A stretch of 64,000 bases of DNA, taken from contig NZ_BPFZ01000007.1 in the NCBI RefSeq assembly GCF_030158815.1, positions 1 to 64,000 on the forward strand, read 5' to 3'. This document shows positions 9,401 to 16,676 of the stretch, piece by piece. The translations under genes were made by a program, and so were the position numbers. Below the pieces are notes generated by a model that saw only the letters and a list, made by a program, of their open reading frames with translations, was not told the DNA's origin and did no database searches. This DNA is from Candidatus Phycosocius spiralis. Lineage in GTDB: Bacteria > Pseudomonadota > Alphaproteobacteria > Caulobacterales > Aquidulcibacteraceae. Each line of letters begins with the position of its first letter. The first letter of the stretch is position 1.

Positions 9401-9865
9401 CTCAATCGTGCTGTTGAGGCAGGTGATATGCTTGCTATGAACCGCTTGGCCAAAAAATATGAGACAGGTGATGGTGTGGCTAAAGATTTAGGTAAAGCGC
9501 GCGTTTTGACCGAACGCGCTGCGGCACGTGGAAGCTCTGAGGCTATGCATAATTTGGGGGTCTATTATGCGCAAGGCGATGGCGTTCCCAGCGATATGGC
9601 CCGTGCCGCAGACTATTTTCACCGTGCAGCGCGTCGAGGCATTGCAGATTCTCAATTTAATTTGGGGGCCATGGCGGAGCAGGGACTAGGCGGCCCCAAA
9701 TCGGATTTGCAAGCCTATTATTGGTACTCTATAGCCAGCAAAAGCGGTGATCAAGACGCCGAAGCCAAGGCCCGCGAAATCGGCAAACGCTTATCCAATG
9801 ATCAAAGAGCGGCGCAAGATAAGTTAGTCGCCCAATTCCGGCCAGAAATCAGCGCCCCAGAATAA
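6425..9865 (+). CDS. podJ: PodJ-like polar organelle development protein
   Basis: 1146 aa. The N-terminal segment VKGLEPKTREAAKDLARR, then GLTLGELLNRLI, is the hallmark start of PodJ homologues. Residues ~150-570 are long coiled coil with repeated LSARITxxE-type heptads. An acidic, proline-containing linker follows, then a basic stretch and a single membrane helix at about residues 786-808. The periplasmic part has a Pro/Ser/Gln-rich linker and three Sel1 (TPR-like) repeats from about residue 971 to 1110. PodJ marks the new pole and recruits pilus, holdfast and histidine-kinase factors in Caulobacter. This protein is longer than the Caulobacter one (about 974 aa) and stops soon after the Sel1 repeats, with no obvious terminal peptidoglycan-binding domain. 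The GH84 gene follows after 8 bp. Confidence 0.85.
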   Translation: MSGQTPSSVKGLEPKTREAAKDLARREGLTLGELLNRLIADIEEPKPESNPPSQILSQPGLEGDRLTTALEQLTRRLEASGLEVGSNSPEEHGFEAKDTLPPVAIDVGNKATPSLGDSLVKNTDATPESIGPPPSLPQDLTEAEHFLVDKISLDGTKEPETAHLASMHAMEAVLHALKTQMTATENRVGEIEHIIQESLQTLDRSLDLVTQRLSSTETLAQETNRRFLDGMVDLSARITSLESNPDINLQTGAGHFENRIAQIESLSTQVKETLDHTMAKLGDQADRIQEFTQDNATRMVDALIELSARITQVEAIGTTGDLRLAIEALESKSAQIASQMSELSTRLGEKDKDANTQSETAISSKIDRRFIDLAQALADRLDATDKRNQEVFEQFNNRLIHANDDLNLRITQLETHSQTDASSEIQDVKTRLEHLSRLIETRLSSFEDQNGSSLGQAGERLHTLAESLGHKLDSSEIQSTQTMTLLTQQMDKWAERLQANQEGTFTKLTSRLEDHEARTQALLDEVLGRVRHEIKTAEDRTQRAAMSLAARIETVEQATVAPYAEAILDIPNIDGTSSSLAFDPDAISAIDDYSFETGPGSFGSTSYEDPFATREPNFTPPLNATNRGRVGGFGSPFPSEVSADGLSDSPPMDIQYLSEEEVRIGEDQGDPTRSADQVIDLGQELIGPPLLDVLEEEAESAFIDLDQDWDDLVPLHDPDSSSYHNPISVTSADESALEIDAPVLNAKNRDEEKSGPKKAKSAQTQRKTHAVRGNSATRQAKLKPSMAPVAMAAALVTSGAFAVYSLVQTPAELNQKPDVHNQDPADKLSNAANVDPLNQSASHLTPVPAPISAQLSESALMSKEAKEKPSFNPPSKSAQQGLEKAQFNPPPPNQATKARFTQPPIERTKPDPINARITPKAERKSASPTQSVTKATINQNLDVTLSSPGQLPVTSPSPQVRTTPSLTQSSRSLFEQALAREQVGDLVGSLALLNRAVEAGDMLAMNRLAKKYETGDGVAKDLGKARVLTERAAARGSSEAMHNLGVYYAQGDGVPSDMARAADYFHRAARRGIADSQFNLGAMAEQGLGGPKSDLQAYYWYSIASKSGDQDAEAKAREIGKRLSNDQRAAQDKLVAQFRPEISAPE

Positions 9866-9873
9866 ATCCAGAC

Positions 9874-10941
9874 ATGGCCGAACCCAATCTAGGCATTATC
9901 GAAGGCTATTTTGGGCCACCTTGGCGTTGGGAAGATCGTTGCGCCGTCGTTGAGCAACTCGCCCCTGTGGGCTATCGTTTTTTTCATTATGCGCCCAAAG
10001 GGGATGCATTTTTACGTCGACGCTGGCAAGAAACCCATCCTCCAGAAGAAGCTAAACAAATCGCCCATTTTGTGAGCTTTTGTCAGGAAAAATCAGTTCG
10101 CGTTGGTATTGGCCTTAGTCCTTATGAAGCCTTTAATGATTTTCATCATGGTGTAAAGCAAGACTTCGTGCGTCGAATTAAAGACCTTGCCTCTCTAGGC
10201 ATAGATGACCTTGGTATTTTTTTTGACGATATGCATAGCCATTTGCCTGATTTAGCACAAAAACAAATTGAAATTATGCACTTAGCCAAAGAGAGCGCCC
10301 CAAATCTCAAGCTGGTTATGACCCCAACCTATTATTCCAATGATATGGTTTTAGACCGTGTGTTTGGGCCAAGGCCGCTTCATTATTTGGCTCAACTAGG
10401 GGCTGAACTTGATCCGGCGATTGATATGTATTGGACAGGCGAAGAAGTTTGTTCTTTGGAAATCTCACTTGGACATGTACAAGACATTGGCGCGGTGTTG
10501 GGTCGTAAGCCGCTATTATGGGATAATTACCCCGTCAATGACGGACCGCGGATGAGCGGGTTTTTACACTTACGTGGTTTTACTGGGCGTAGTGCGCGTT
10601 TGACTGATTGGACAGCAGGCCACGCGATCAATCCTGCCCTACAGCCTTATTTGACTTGTATTCCTGCTATGACGCTTGCTGATCTTTATCGTATGGGCGA
10701 TGCCTATTGCTATGGAGCCAGTGGGTTGGCTGCGGCACACAAGGTGCTGGGGCCACAGCTGGCTGAGATGGTTTGCGCGGATTTGATCAGTTTCCAAGAT
10801 GCTGGACTTAGTCAGCTTAGCCATCGACTGGAGGCCTTAAGCGAGCGATATCAATCTATCGACCACCCCGCCGCCCGCGAGATCGTGACTTGGCTTCAAC
10901 ATGGCTATGCGTGCTCGAGTGAGTTTGTCCAAACCCAATAA
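9874..10941 (+). CDS. GH84 family beta-N-acetylglucosaminidase (protein O-GlcNAcase-like)
   Basis: 355 aa, consisting of the catalytic domain only. It opens with GIIEGYFGPPWRWEDR, the GH84 signature strand. The paired catalytic aspartates are in GIFFDDMHS at about residues 116-120, where the first Asp polarises the substrate acetamido group and the second is acid/base. LVMTPTYYSND, MYWTGEEV and LLWDNYPVNDG are conserved sugar-binding segments. GH84 enzymes remove O-linked or terminal beta-GlcNAc. No signal peptide is visible, so it is probably cytoplasmic. It lies 8 bp after the podJ-like gene and is probably cotranscribed with it. The family is clear; the natural substrate is unknown. Confidence 0.85.
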   Translation: MAEPNLGIIEGYFGPPWRWEDRCAVVEQLAPVGYRFFHYAPKGDAFLRRRWQETHPPEEAKQIAHFVSFCQEKSVRVGIGLSPYEAFNDFHHGVKQDFVRRIKDLASLGIDDLGIFFDDMHSHLPDLAQKQIEIMHLAKESAPNLKLVMTPTYYSNDMVLDRVFGPRPLHYLAQLGAELDPAIDMYWTGEEVCSLEISLGHVQDIGAVLGRKPLLWDNYPVNDGPRMSGFLHLRGFTGRSARLTDWTAGHAINPALQPYLTCIPAMTLADLYRMGDAYCYGASGLAAAHKVLGPQLAEMVCADLISFQDAGLSQLSHRLEALSERYQSIDHPAAREIVTWLQHGYACSSEFVQTQ

Positions 10942-11060
10942 GTATGGCTTGGACTGGGTGATTGTGTTGGGAAAATCCGTATGGTCAGCCTTCATCTGGC
11001 TTAAAGGTTTGACAATGGATCGGTGATCAGTTGGTACAGATTACGCTTCCCATTCAGCCA

Positions 11061-11888
11061 CTAACCCTCACCCAACCCGTCGGGAACGCCGACCACATGA
11101 AAGCCCGCATCGACATGGACAATTTCTGCTGTCGTTGAACGACCAATGTCGGAAAGCAGCCATAACGCGCACCCTGCTATCCCCTCCATGGAAGTGTCTT
11201 CCTTCATCAATGACCATTCGCGCCCAGTATTGACTAAGCCCCGACCGCCTTGAATACCTGCCAAAGCCAAGGTGCGCATTGGGCCGGCACTAATGGCGTT
11301 GACCCGTATTCCGCTGGGCCCAAGGTCGCGTGCAATATAACGGGTAGCGGCTTCAAGAGCAGCTTTGGCTACCCCCATGACATTGTAGGAGGGCAATACC
11401 CGCTCGGCCCCCAAATAGGACAAGGTAATCATGGAGCCGCCTTGGCTCATCAATGGAGCGGCACGTTTCGCGCAAGCGACCCATGAGAAAGCGGAAATAT
11501 CCATCGTACGTAGAAAGTTTTCCCGCGTTGTATTTTCAACAAAAGAGCCTTTGAGTTCATTCTTGTCTGAGAAGGCGATGGCGTGCACCAAAAAGTCCAA
11601 GCCACCCCAGTGCTGGTTAATAGCAGCAAAAACGGCGTCCAAGGCTAGGTCATCGGTTACATCGCAAGGAAGGATTAAATCAGAACCAACACTTTGTGCC
11701 AAAGGTCGCATCCGCTTTTCAAGGGCTTCCCCCTGGTAGGTAAAAGCCAATTGAGCACCTTGTGCTGCCAATTGCTGGGCGATGCCCCACGCGATCGATT
11801 TTTCATTGGCAACACCCATGATCAGGCCTCGCTTCCCATTCATCAAGGTACCGTTTGGAAAAGTGGTTTGGGATGTAACGCTGCTCAT
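11061..11888 (-). CDS. fabI: Enoyl-[acyl-carrier-protein] reductase [NADH] FabI
   Basis: 275 aa. FabI is recognised by the modified Rossmann loop GLIMGVANEKSIAWGIAQ, the sequence HAIAFSDKNELKG, and the active-site Tyr and Lys in TLSYLGAERVLPSYNVMGVAKAAL (the FabI Y-x6-Y-x6-M-x2-K pattern). It catalyses the last, NADH-dependent reduction of each fatty-acid elongation cycle in the cytoplasm and is the triclosan target. A strong AGGAG ribosome site precedes the ATG at 11888. It appears monocistronic: the GH84 gene converges from the left and chrR lies 121 bp upstream. Confidence 0.96.
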   Translation of the reverse strand: MSSVTSQTTFPNGTLMNGKRGLIMGVANEKSIAWGIAQQLAAQGAQLAFTYQGEALEKRMRPLAQSVGSDLILPCDVTDDLALDAVFAAINQHWGGLDFLVHAIAFSDKNELKGSFVENTTRENFLRTMDISAFSWVACAKRAAPLMSQGGSMITLSYLGAERVLPSYNVMGVAKAALEAATRYIARDLGPSGIRVNAISAGPMRTLALAGIQGGRGLVNTGREWSLMKEDTSMEGIAGCALWLLSDIGRSTTAEIVHVDAGFHVVGVPDGLGEG

Positions 11889-12009
11889 GTGAGCTCCTGC
11901 CGCTGATATTGCTTAGTCCACGTGGGTGTCCACATGCTGTTTGGCGCTTCTTTGCCTTGTCTGCCCATAGGGTCAAGAGCTAAGTACGTCCTAAGTTGGG
12001 TTAAACGAC

Positions 12010-12657
12010 CTAGTGGCGGGTGAACAGACGTTGCAACATGCCCAGCGCACCGGTCAATGCAATATCGCCTTCTTCAATCACCAACGCGATACAGATACCG
12101 TTATCAAGGGCTATTGGATGGTGCACTTGACCGGGGCGCTTGATCGACAGATCGCCTGGTCCAAAACGCTCAATGCCATCCTCAAAGGCACCGCAGACCA
12201 CCAAAGTATATTCGGTGCCGGTGTGGTCATGTTGGGGTGACCCATGCCCTGGCTCAATCCGCACTAATTTGGCGCGCAGTTCACCGCCGGTTTCAAGGAC
12301 CATCGATTTCATACCCGGACCAACAAAGGTCCAACCCTGATATGCCGCTGCCTCAAGGCTGACGTCACGTAAGGGTTGAGGTAAGCGCAACAATTCATGA
12401 ATAGAGCGCCCGGCAGTCTGAGCTGCCTCCAGCGCTTGTGCTGTGATATCATCGAACCGATCAATTCGGGCCAGTACGCTTGATAGAAAATGCTCCGAGA
12501 CTGGTTCTGGGTTTTGGCCTTCTAAAGCTGCCCCGCCTATCATATCGCCAAGATTAAATGAATAAGACCTCATGCCTTTCAAGGCCGCTTGGGTTTCAAC
12601 CAGTAGACGCAATGAAGGGTCCACAGTCAGGAAGTCGTTAGAATTTGCCCCGATCAT
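12010..12657 (-). CDS. chrR: ChrR-type cupin anti-sigma factor lacking the N-terminal zinc ligands
   Basis: 215 aa. The C-terminal half is a ChrR cupin with its metal ligands in HDHTGTEYTLV (H-x-H-x4-E) and a later His in VHHP. The N-terminal anti-sigma part aligns with ChrR (SLRLLVETQAALKGMR against the family's ...LVATHLxLCxxCR), but the His and both Cys that bind zinc in Rhodobacter ChrR are replaced by Gln, Lys and Arg/Met. It lies 145 bp downstream of the ECF sigma gene on the same strand and should be its anti-sigma factor. In the family the pair responds to singlet oxygen and related stress. How release works without the zinc site is open. Confidence 0.85.
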   Translation of the reverse strand: MIGANSNDFLTVDPSLRLLVETQAALKGMRSYSFNLGDMIGGAALEGQNPEPVSEHFLSSVLARIDRFDDITAQALEAAQTAGRSIHELLRLPQPLRDVSLEAAAYQGWTFVGPGMKSMVLETGGELRAKLVRIEPGHGSPQHDHTGTEYTLVVCGAFEDGIERFGPGDLSIKRPGQVHHPIALDNGICIALVIEEGDIALTGALGMLQRLFTRH

Positions 12658-12802
12658 CGTCGTACCTTATTTATCCCAGTGGTCTTTTCTCGAGCTAAGC
12701 AATTGCTTGTGGCGTTTGGATTGTGTCAGCCTGTGCAGCAGCAATTAGGATAAGTGATATTGGTTGCCATTTGTTTACGTCAAGAAACTGTAGGTCTAAG
12801 CC

Positions 12803-13447
12803 TTAGTCTTGGCCATCAAGTTTTGATCTTAACTTTAAAAATGCCAGTCGCAGACGTGACTTGACCGTACCCAAGGGCAAACCCGTCTGTTGTGCGATTT
12901 CGCGATGGGATAGACCATCATAAAATGCTTGATGCAATAATTGTCTTTGTTCTGTTGGTAAATCAACCATGGCGGCGCGCACCAATCGATCACGTTCAGC
13001 GCCTAGCAAAGTGTGATCGGCAGCCTCTGATTCCGAGGGTTGTAACATTAGGTCATTGGGATCAAGCTCTGGCTTGGTGCTACGCCGAATGGCATCGATG
13101 CGTTTGTTGCGGGCGATACGAAACAGCCAGGTTGAGACTGACGCTTGGGTTCGGTCAAAGAGTTCGGCTTTGCGCCAAACTGTGACCATGACATCTTGGG
13201 CTAATTCCTCAGCCAATGGATTGTCCGCACCCAGCCGCATCAAATAGGCCTTCACGCGCGGCCCATAATAAGCGAACAATTCCCCATAAGCTACCTTATC
13301 CTTATGCTGAGCAACTGCTTGCATTAAATCGGCAAAGCGATCGCGTTGTGCGTCGCTTAAGAGCCCATTATTGGGTATAGTTGTGCTAGCGGCATGCTCA
13401 TGCGGCATGAGCTTAGACTTAGGAGGGGGGCTATCCGAATAGGACAT
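12803..13447 (-). CDS. rpoE: ECF RNA polymerase sigma factor, RpoE/ECF11 type
   Basis: 214 aa. Region 2 is LMRLGADNPLAEELAQDVMVTVWRKA..., with WLFRIARNKRIDAIRR for -10 recognition. Region 4 is LPTEQRQLLHQAFYDGLSHREIA..GLPLGTVKSRLRLAF, a clear helix-turn-helix. The pairing with a ChrR-cupin gene places it in the ECF11/RpoE group, which in Rhodobacter drives the singlet-oxygen response. The protein has an N-terminal extension of about 35 residues before region 2. A promoter matching the known ECF11 pattern lies just upstream, so autoregulation is likely. Confidence 0.9.
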   Translation of the reverse strand: MSYSDSPPPKSKLMPHEHAASTTIPNNGLLSDAQRDRFADLMQAVAQHKDKVAYGELFAYYGPRVKAYLMRLGADNPLAEELAQDVMVTVWRKAELFDRTQASVSTWLFRIARNKRIDAIRRSTKPELDPNDLMLQPSESEAADHTLLGAERDRLVRAAMVDLPTEQRQLLHQAFYDGLSHREIAQQTGLPLGTVKSRLRLAFLKLRSKLDGQD

Positions 13448-13483
13448 CAGAAAAAGCTACTTTCTTTAGGTACGCACAAGATC

Positions 13484-13512
13484 GCTTAGGTTTTACGTCT
13501 TGACTGAAATCA
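13484..13512 (-). promoter_or_regulatory. Putative ECF11-type autoregulatory promoter of rpoE-chrR
   Basis: On the minus strand the sequence reads TGATTT, 18 bases, then TAAGC, ending about 37 bp before the rpoE start codon. The Rhodobacter RpoE promoter pattern is TGATCC-N18/19-TAAGA. The match is exact in the first four bases of each element and in spacing. Confidence 0.6.
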
Positions 13513-14183
13513 AAGATGCGACAAACCGTTTCTATGAATGGTTAGACACGCTCTAGGTTTCCTTTAGAACCAGACGTCCTCAATTGCCAATTTGAAACTG
13601 CGTGCGTAATAAGCTACGCTCAAACCTAGAAGAACAGTATATCTTTATCCGCAATCGAATAATAGCTTGGACTCCTTGTGTATAGGCGGATTGAATAAAG
13701 ATAAAAGCGGTCTGGGTGCGAGGGTTCAGCTTGAAACAAGGCGTGGCGGCGTTAGCAGGTTAAACCGACACTAAAGCTTGGCCAGGCAGCAGATAGCACA
13801 ACATCACATGGAGTTAAAAGTTGCGTGCGTCGCTCAAGAGGCCAATGTGACTGTAAGTCCTTACACCTGCCTGCTGCAAAGCCATGAGATTCGGGTTGTC
13901 CTCAACGCCTAATCCTATTTAATGGGGTTTTTGATGGCCAAGAAATTCCGCCCCCTTAAATGAAACCTCAAACGGCGTGCGGCGAATAACCGCCACGAGC
14001 AGATCAAGGTTGCGAGCTTGCGTTTGCGTCACTTTCCCAACCATGCGCAAGGTTATGCACTTTGTCCGTTGGTCTCAACTTTGCGCCCTCAATCCCTATC
14101 TGTGCCCTGATAACATGGTCGCTGACAACCCCATCAAGGGGCAAAGCAATGAATGATCGCATGCCAGTGTGCCTCCCAAACGC
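13513..14183. other. Gene-poor intergenic stretch (about 670 bp)
   Basis: Between the rpoE promoter and the aldo/keto reductase stop. Both strands hold only short frames (at most about 50 codons) without ribosome sites. A 41-codon minus-strand frame at 13919-14044 (MVGKVTQTQARNLDLL...) is the best candidate but I cannot match it to a family. The region may be decayed coding DNA. Confidence 0.4.
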
Positions 14184-15224
14184 TTAGGGGCAAGGGTTTG
14201 GTGTTGTGGCGTGCAATTGTTCAACCGCTGCTTCCAGCTCAGGCGACCAAGCGACATCAAAGGCATCAATGTCATGGCGCAATTGCTCCATCGTGGTAGC
14301 ACCAATAATCACCGAAGCCATGAATTCTCGCGTCGCGCAGAATTTAAGCGCCAATTGCGCCGGGGTCAGGCCATGGTCGTGTGCAAGGTTAACATAGGAT
14401 TTGAGGGCCGCTTCTGCTCCAGGCCCTTCATAGCGTTGACCACGCTCAAACAATGTGCTGCGGGCACCGGGTGGGCGGGCACCGCCTAGATATTTGCCGG
14501 TGAGATAGCCTTGCGCCAGCGGCGAATAAGCCAATAGGCTGACATTTTCGCGTAGGCTGACTTCTGCCCCACCCATTTCAAAGGTACGGTTCACAAGATT
14601 ATAGGCATTTTGGATCGACACAATGCGTGGCAGGCCGTTACGTTGCGCCTCATCGACAAAGCGCATAACGCCCCAAGGTGTTTCGTTGGAGACACCAATA
14701 TGGCGGATCGCTCCTTTTTTGATCCACACATCTAAGGCGGCCAGCACCTCTTCAAACGAACTATAGTCGTTGGGATAATCCTTATAGCTCCAGCCGCCAA
14801 ACACATTGATGCGCCGATCCGGCCAATGGATTTGATAAAGGTCGATGTAATCGGTCTGCAGACGCTTGAGGCTATTTTCGACCGCCTCGTCAATGTTGGC
14901 TTTATTGACCCTTGACCCTGCTCCAGATGCCCTAAACCAATTCATGGCTGAGCGGCCGACCACTTTGGACGCCAAGAAAACCTTGTCCCGATTGCCGCGT
15001 GCTTTAAACCAACTGCCAATAATGCGCTCGGTAAAGCCGGCCGTCTCTGGGCGCGGTGGTATGGAATAAAGCTCTGCCGTATCAATGAAATTGACACCGT
15101 GCTCGAGCGCATAATCCATCTGGGCGTGACCTTCGGCCTCTGTATTTTGCTCGCCATAAGTCATGGTGCCAAGGCAGATCAGTGGCACAGTCAAACCGGT
15201 GCGGCCAAGGGGTTTTTGGATCAT
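14184..15224 (-). CDS. Aldo/keto reductase (Tas-like, NADP-dependent)
   Basis: 346 aa (beta/alpha)8 barrel. Visible are the N-terminal LGRTGLTVPLICLGTMTYGEQ, the catalytic Asp and Tyr in NFIDTAELYSIPP, the Lys in VFLASKVVG, and the His in YQIHWPDR. The C-terminus carries the NADP-binding part around VIIGATTMEQLRHDI. The close match to E. coli Tas (LGTMTxGEQN, and a long loop before the second barrel strand) makes this sub-family likely. It reduces small aldehydes or ketones in the cytoplasm; the substrate is unknown. AGGAG precedes the ATG. Confidence 0.9.
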   Translation of the reverse strand: MIQKPLGRTGLTVPLICLGTMTYGEQNTEAEGHAQMDYALEHGVNFIDTAELYSIPPRPETAGFTERIIGSWFKARGNRDKVFLASKVVGRSAMNWFRASGAGSRVNKANIDEAVENSLKRLQTDYIDLYQIHWPDRRINVFGGWSYKDYPNDYSSFEEVLAALDVWIKKGAIRHIGVSNETPWGVMRFVDEAQRNGLPRIVSIQNAYNLVNRTFEMGGAEVSLRENVSLLAYSPLAQGYLTGKYLGGARPPGARSTLFERGQRYEGPGAEAALKSYVNLAHDHGLTPAQLALKFCATREFMASVIIGATTMEQLRHDIDAFDVAWSPELEAAVEQLHATTPNPCP

Positions 15225-15251
15225 GGATCGGCTCCTAAAGGGTCAGGGAGT

Positions 15252-15929
15252 TTAGCGGCGGGTGGGCTTAAGGCCAAAGGACTTAGCGATGAACGGGGTT
15301 AGTCGGGCAGCGATACGCTCAGCGCCGATTGAATTGGGATGGATCCCATCGCTTTGATTAAGACTTGGGACAAGGGCAACGCCCTCTAAAACAAATGGGT
15401 CAAGCGCTACGGCGTATTTGGCTGCAAGTGTGGGATAAATTGCATCAAAGCGTTTGCGATAATCAGCGCCCCAATTGCTAGGTGCCCGCATGCCCAAAAG
15501 CGCTACCTTCAGCCCACGGGCTTTCGCGCGAACCAAAATAGCTTCAATCGCGCGCTTGGCATCTTCCGGGCTGCGCCCTTGGAGCATATCGTTGGCACCA
15601 ATAGCCAGGATAAGCCCATCGGTGTCACGGGGTACCGCAAAATCAAAACGCGCCAGCGCCCCAGCGCTGGTATCACCCGATAGCCCCGCATTGGCGATGC
15701 GCACCTGATAACCAGAGGCTTTTAACCGGGCTTCTAAGCGTGCCGGAAAAGCTTCGCTGCGCTTAATCCCAAAGCCAGCGGTAAGTGAATCGCCCAAGGC
15801 TACGATGCTATAGGGTCGCTGGGTAGCATTACTCGCCTGTGCGTTAATGCTTGGAACCCACAAACATGCCGCAACCCCACCTGTGACAAAGGCCCGGCGC
15901 ATGCGTGATTGAGGAGTCTTTAAGAGCAT
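15252..15929 (-). CDS. tesA: SGNH/GDSL hydrolase, TesA-like arylesterase/thioesterase I
   Basis: 225 aa with an N-terminal signal (basic RMRRAF, hydrophobic run, SINAQA), so periplasmic. The four SGNH blocks are present: VALGDSLTAG (nucleophile Ser), NAGLSGDT (Gly), ILAIGANDML (Asn) and SDGIHPNS (Asp-His). This matches TesA, a periplasmic lysophospholipase/acyl-CoA thioesterase/arylesterase. It is divergent from the ybbA/ybbP-type ABC genes with only 51 bp between, the same neighbourhood as in E. coli (tesA-ybbA-ybbP), which supports the call. A second ATG at 15902 is possible. Confidence 0.9.
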   Translation of the reverse strand: MLLKTPQSRMRRAFVTGGVAACLWVPSINAQASNATQRPYSIVALGDSLTAGFGIKRSEAFPARLEARLKASGYQVRIANAGLSGDTSAGALARFDFAVPRDTDGLILAIGANDMLQGRSPEDAKRAIEAILVRAKARGLKVALLGMRAPSNWGADYRKRFDAIYPTLAAKYAVALDPFVLEGVALVPSLNQSDGIHPNSIGAERIAARLTPFIAKSFGLKPTRR

Positions 15930-15980
15930 GGCGCTTATTTAATCCATTCCCCCCATTGCGACAGCCCCTTTCAGGATTAT

Positions 15981-16676
15981 GTGCAGTCTATGATCCAATC
16001 TGAAATCCTGCTTTCCCTAACCAATGTAACTTTGTCTCTGCCTGGCGTTGATGGGCCGGTTGCGATCTTAAAAGGTATTGATGGAGAAATCCGCGCGGGG
16101 GAGAGCGTTGCTATTACCGGGCGCTCTGGTTCTGGCAAGTCTAGCCTTTTGGCGGTGGCAACAGGTTTAGAGCCGGCCACATCGGGCTCGATCAAGCTCT
16201 TAGGCACTCAATTGGTTGGATTGAACGAGGATCAATTGGCCGCCGTGCGCCGGGGCCACATTGGCATTGTGTTTCAAGCCTTTCACCTATTACCCAATAT
16301 GACCGCCCTAGAAAATGTCGCGATCGCCCTTGAAACGGCCGACATTGCTACAGGCAAAGCCGCCCGCGACCGCGCCGCCCATGCGCTTGATCAAGTGGGC
16401 CTCCTTCATCGGCTCAAGCATTATCCAAGCCAGCTTTCGGGTGGGGAGCAGCAGCGCGTTGCCGTCGCACGGGCCACCGTGATTGAACCCAAATTGATTT
16501 TCGCCGATGAGCCGACCGGCAATCTCGATCAAGCGGCAGGCCAATTGGTGCGCGATCTATTGTTGAGTGCCGCGCGCAGTCAAGGTGCTGCTTTGGTCTT
16601 GGTGACCCATGAAGCGAGCCTAGCCGCCGCCTGTGATCGCATTATCCATTTGGATGATGGCAAGGTGGTTTCATGA
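15981..16676 (+). CDS. ABC transporter ATP-binding protein (YbbA/LolD type)
   Basis: 231 aa. It has Walker [10 protein letters not shown], the Q-loop in [18 protein letters not shown], signature [14 protein letters not shown], Walker [13 protein letters not shown] and the switch His in LVLVTHE. The [11 protein letters not shown] segment after the Q-loop is typical of the LolD/MacB/YbbA group that works with FtsX-like permeases. The start is GTG at 15981 with an AGGA nearby; an ATG at 15990 would remove three residues. Its stop overlaps the permease start (ATGA). The complex is thought to act on lipids or envelope substrates rather than importing solutes. Confidence 0.92.
   Translation: MQSMIQSEILLSLTNVTLSLPGVDGPVAILKGIDGEIRAGESVAITGRSGSGKSSLLAVATGLEPATSGSIKLLGTQLVGLNEDQLAAVRRGHIGIVFQAFHLLPNMTALENVAIALETADIATGKAARDRAAHALDQVGLLHRLKHYPSQLSGGEQQRVAVARATVIEPKLIFADEPTGNLDQAAGQLVRDLLLSAARSQGAALVLVTHEASLAAACDRIIHLDDGKVVS

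Noticed and set aside
13611-13774. Plus-strand frame with an ASPIC/UnbV-like stretch (GLGARVQLETRRGG)
   Set aside because: No start codon and the resemblance covers too few residues to count.
13919-14044. 41-codon minus-strand frame
   Set aside because: No ribosome site and no family I can name; kept only as a note on the gene-poor region.
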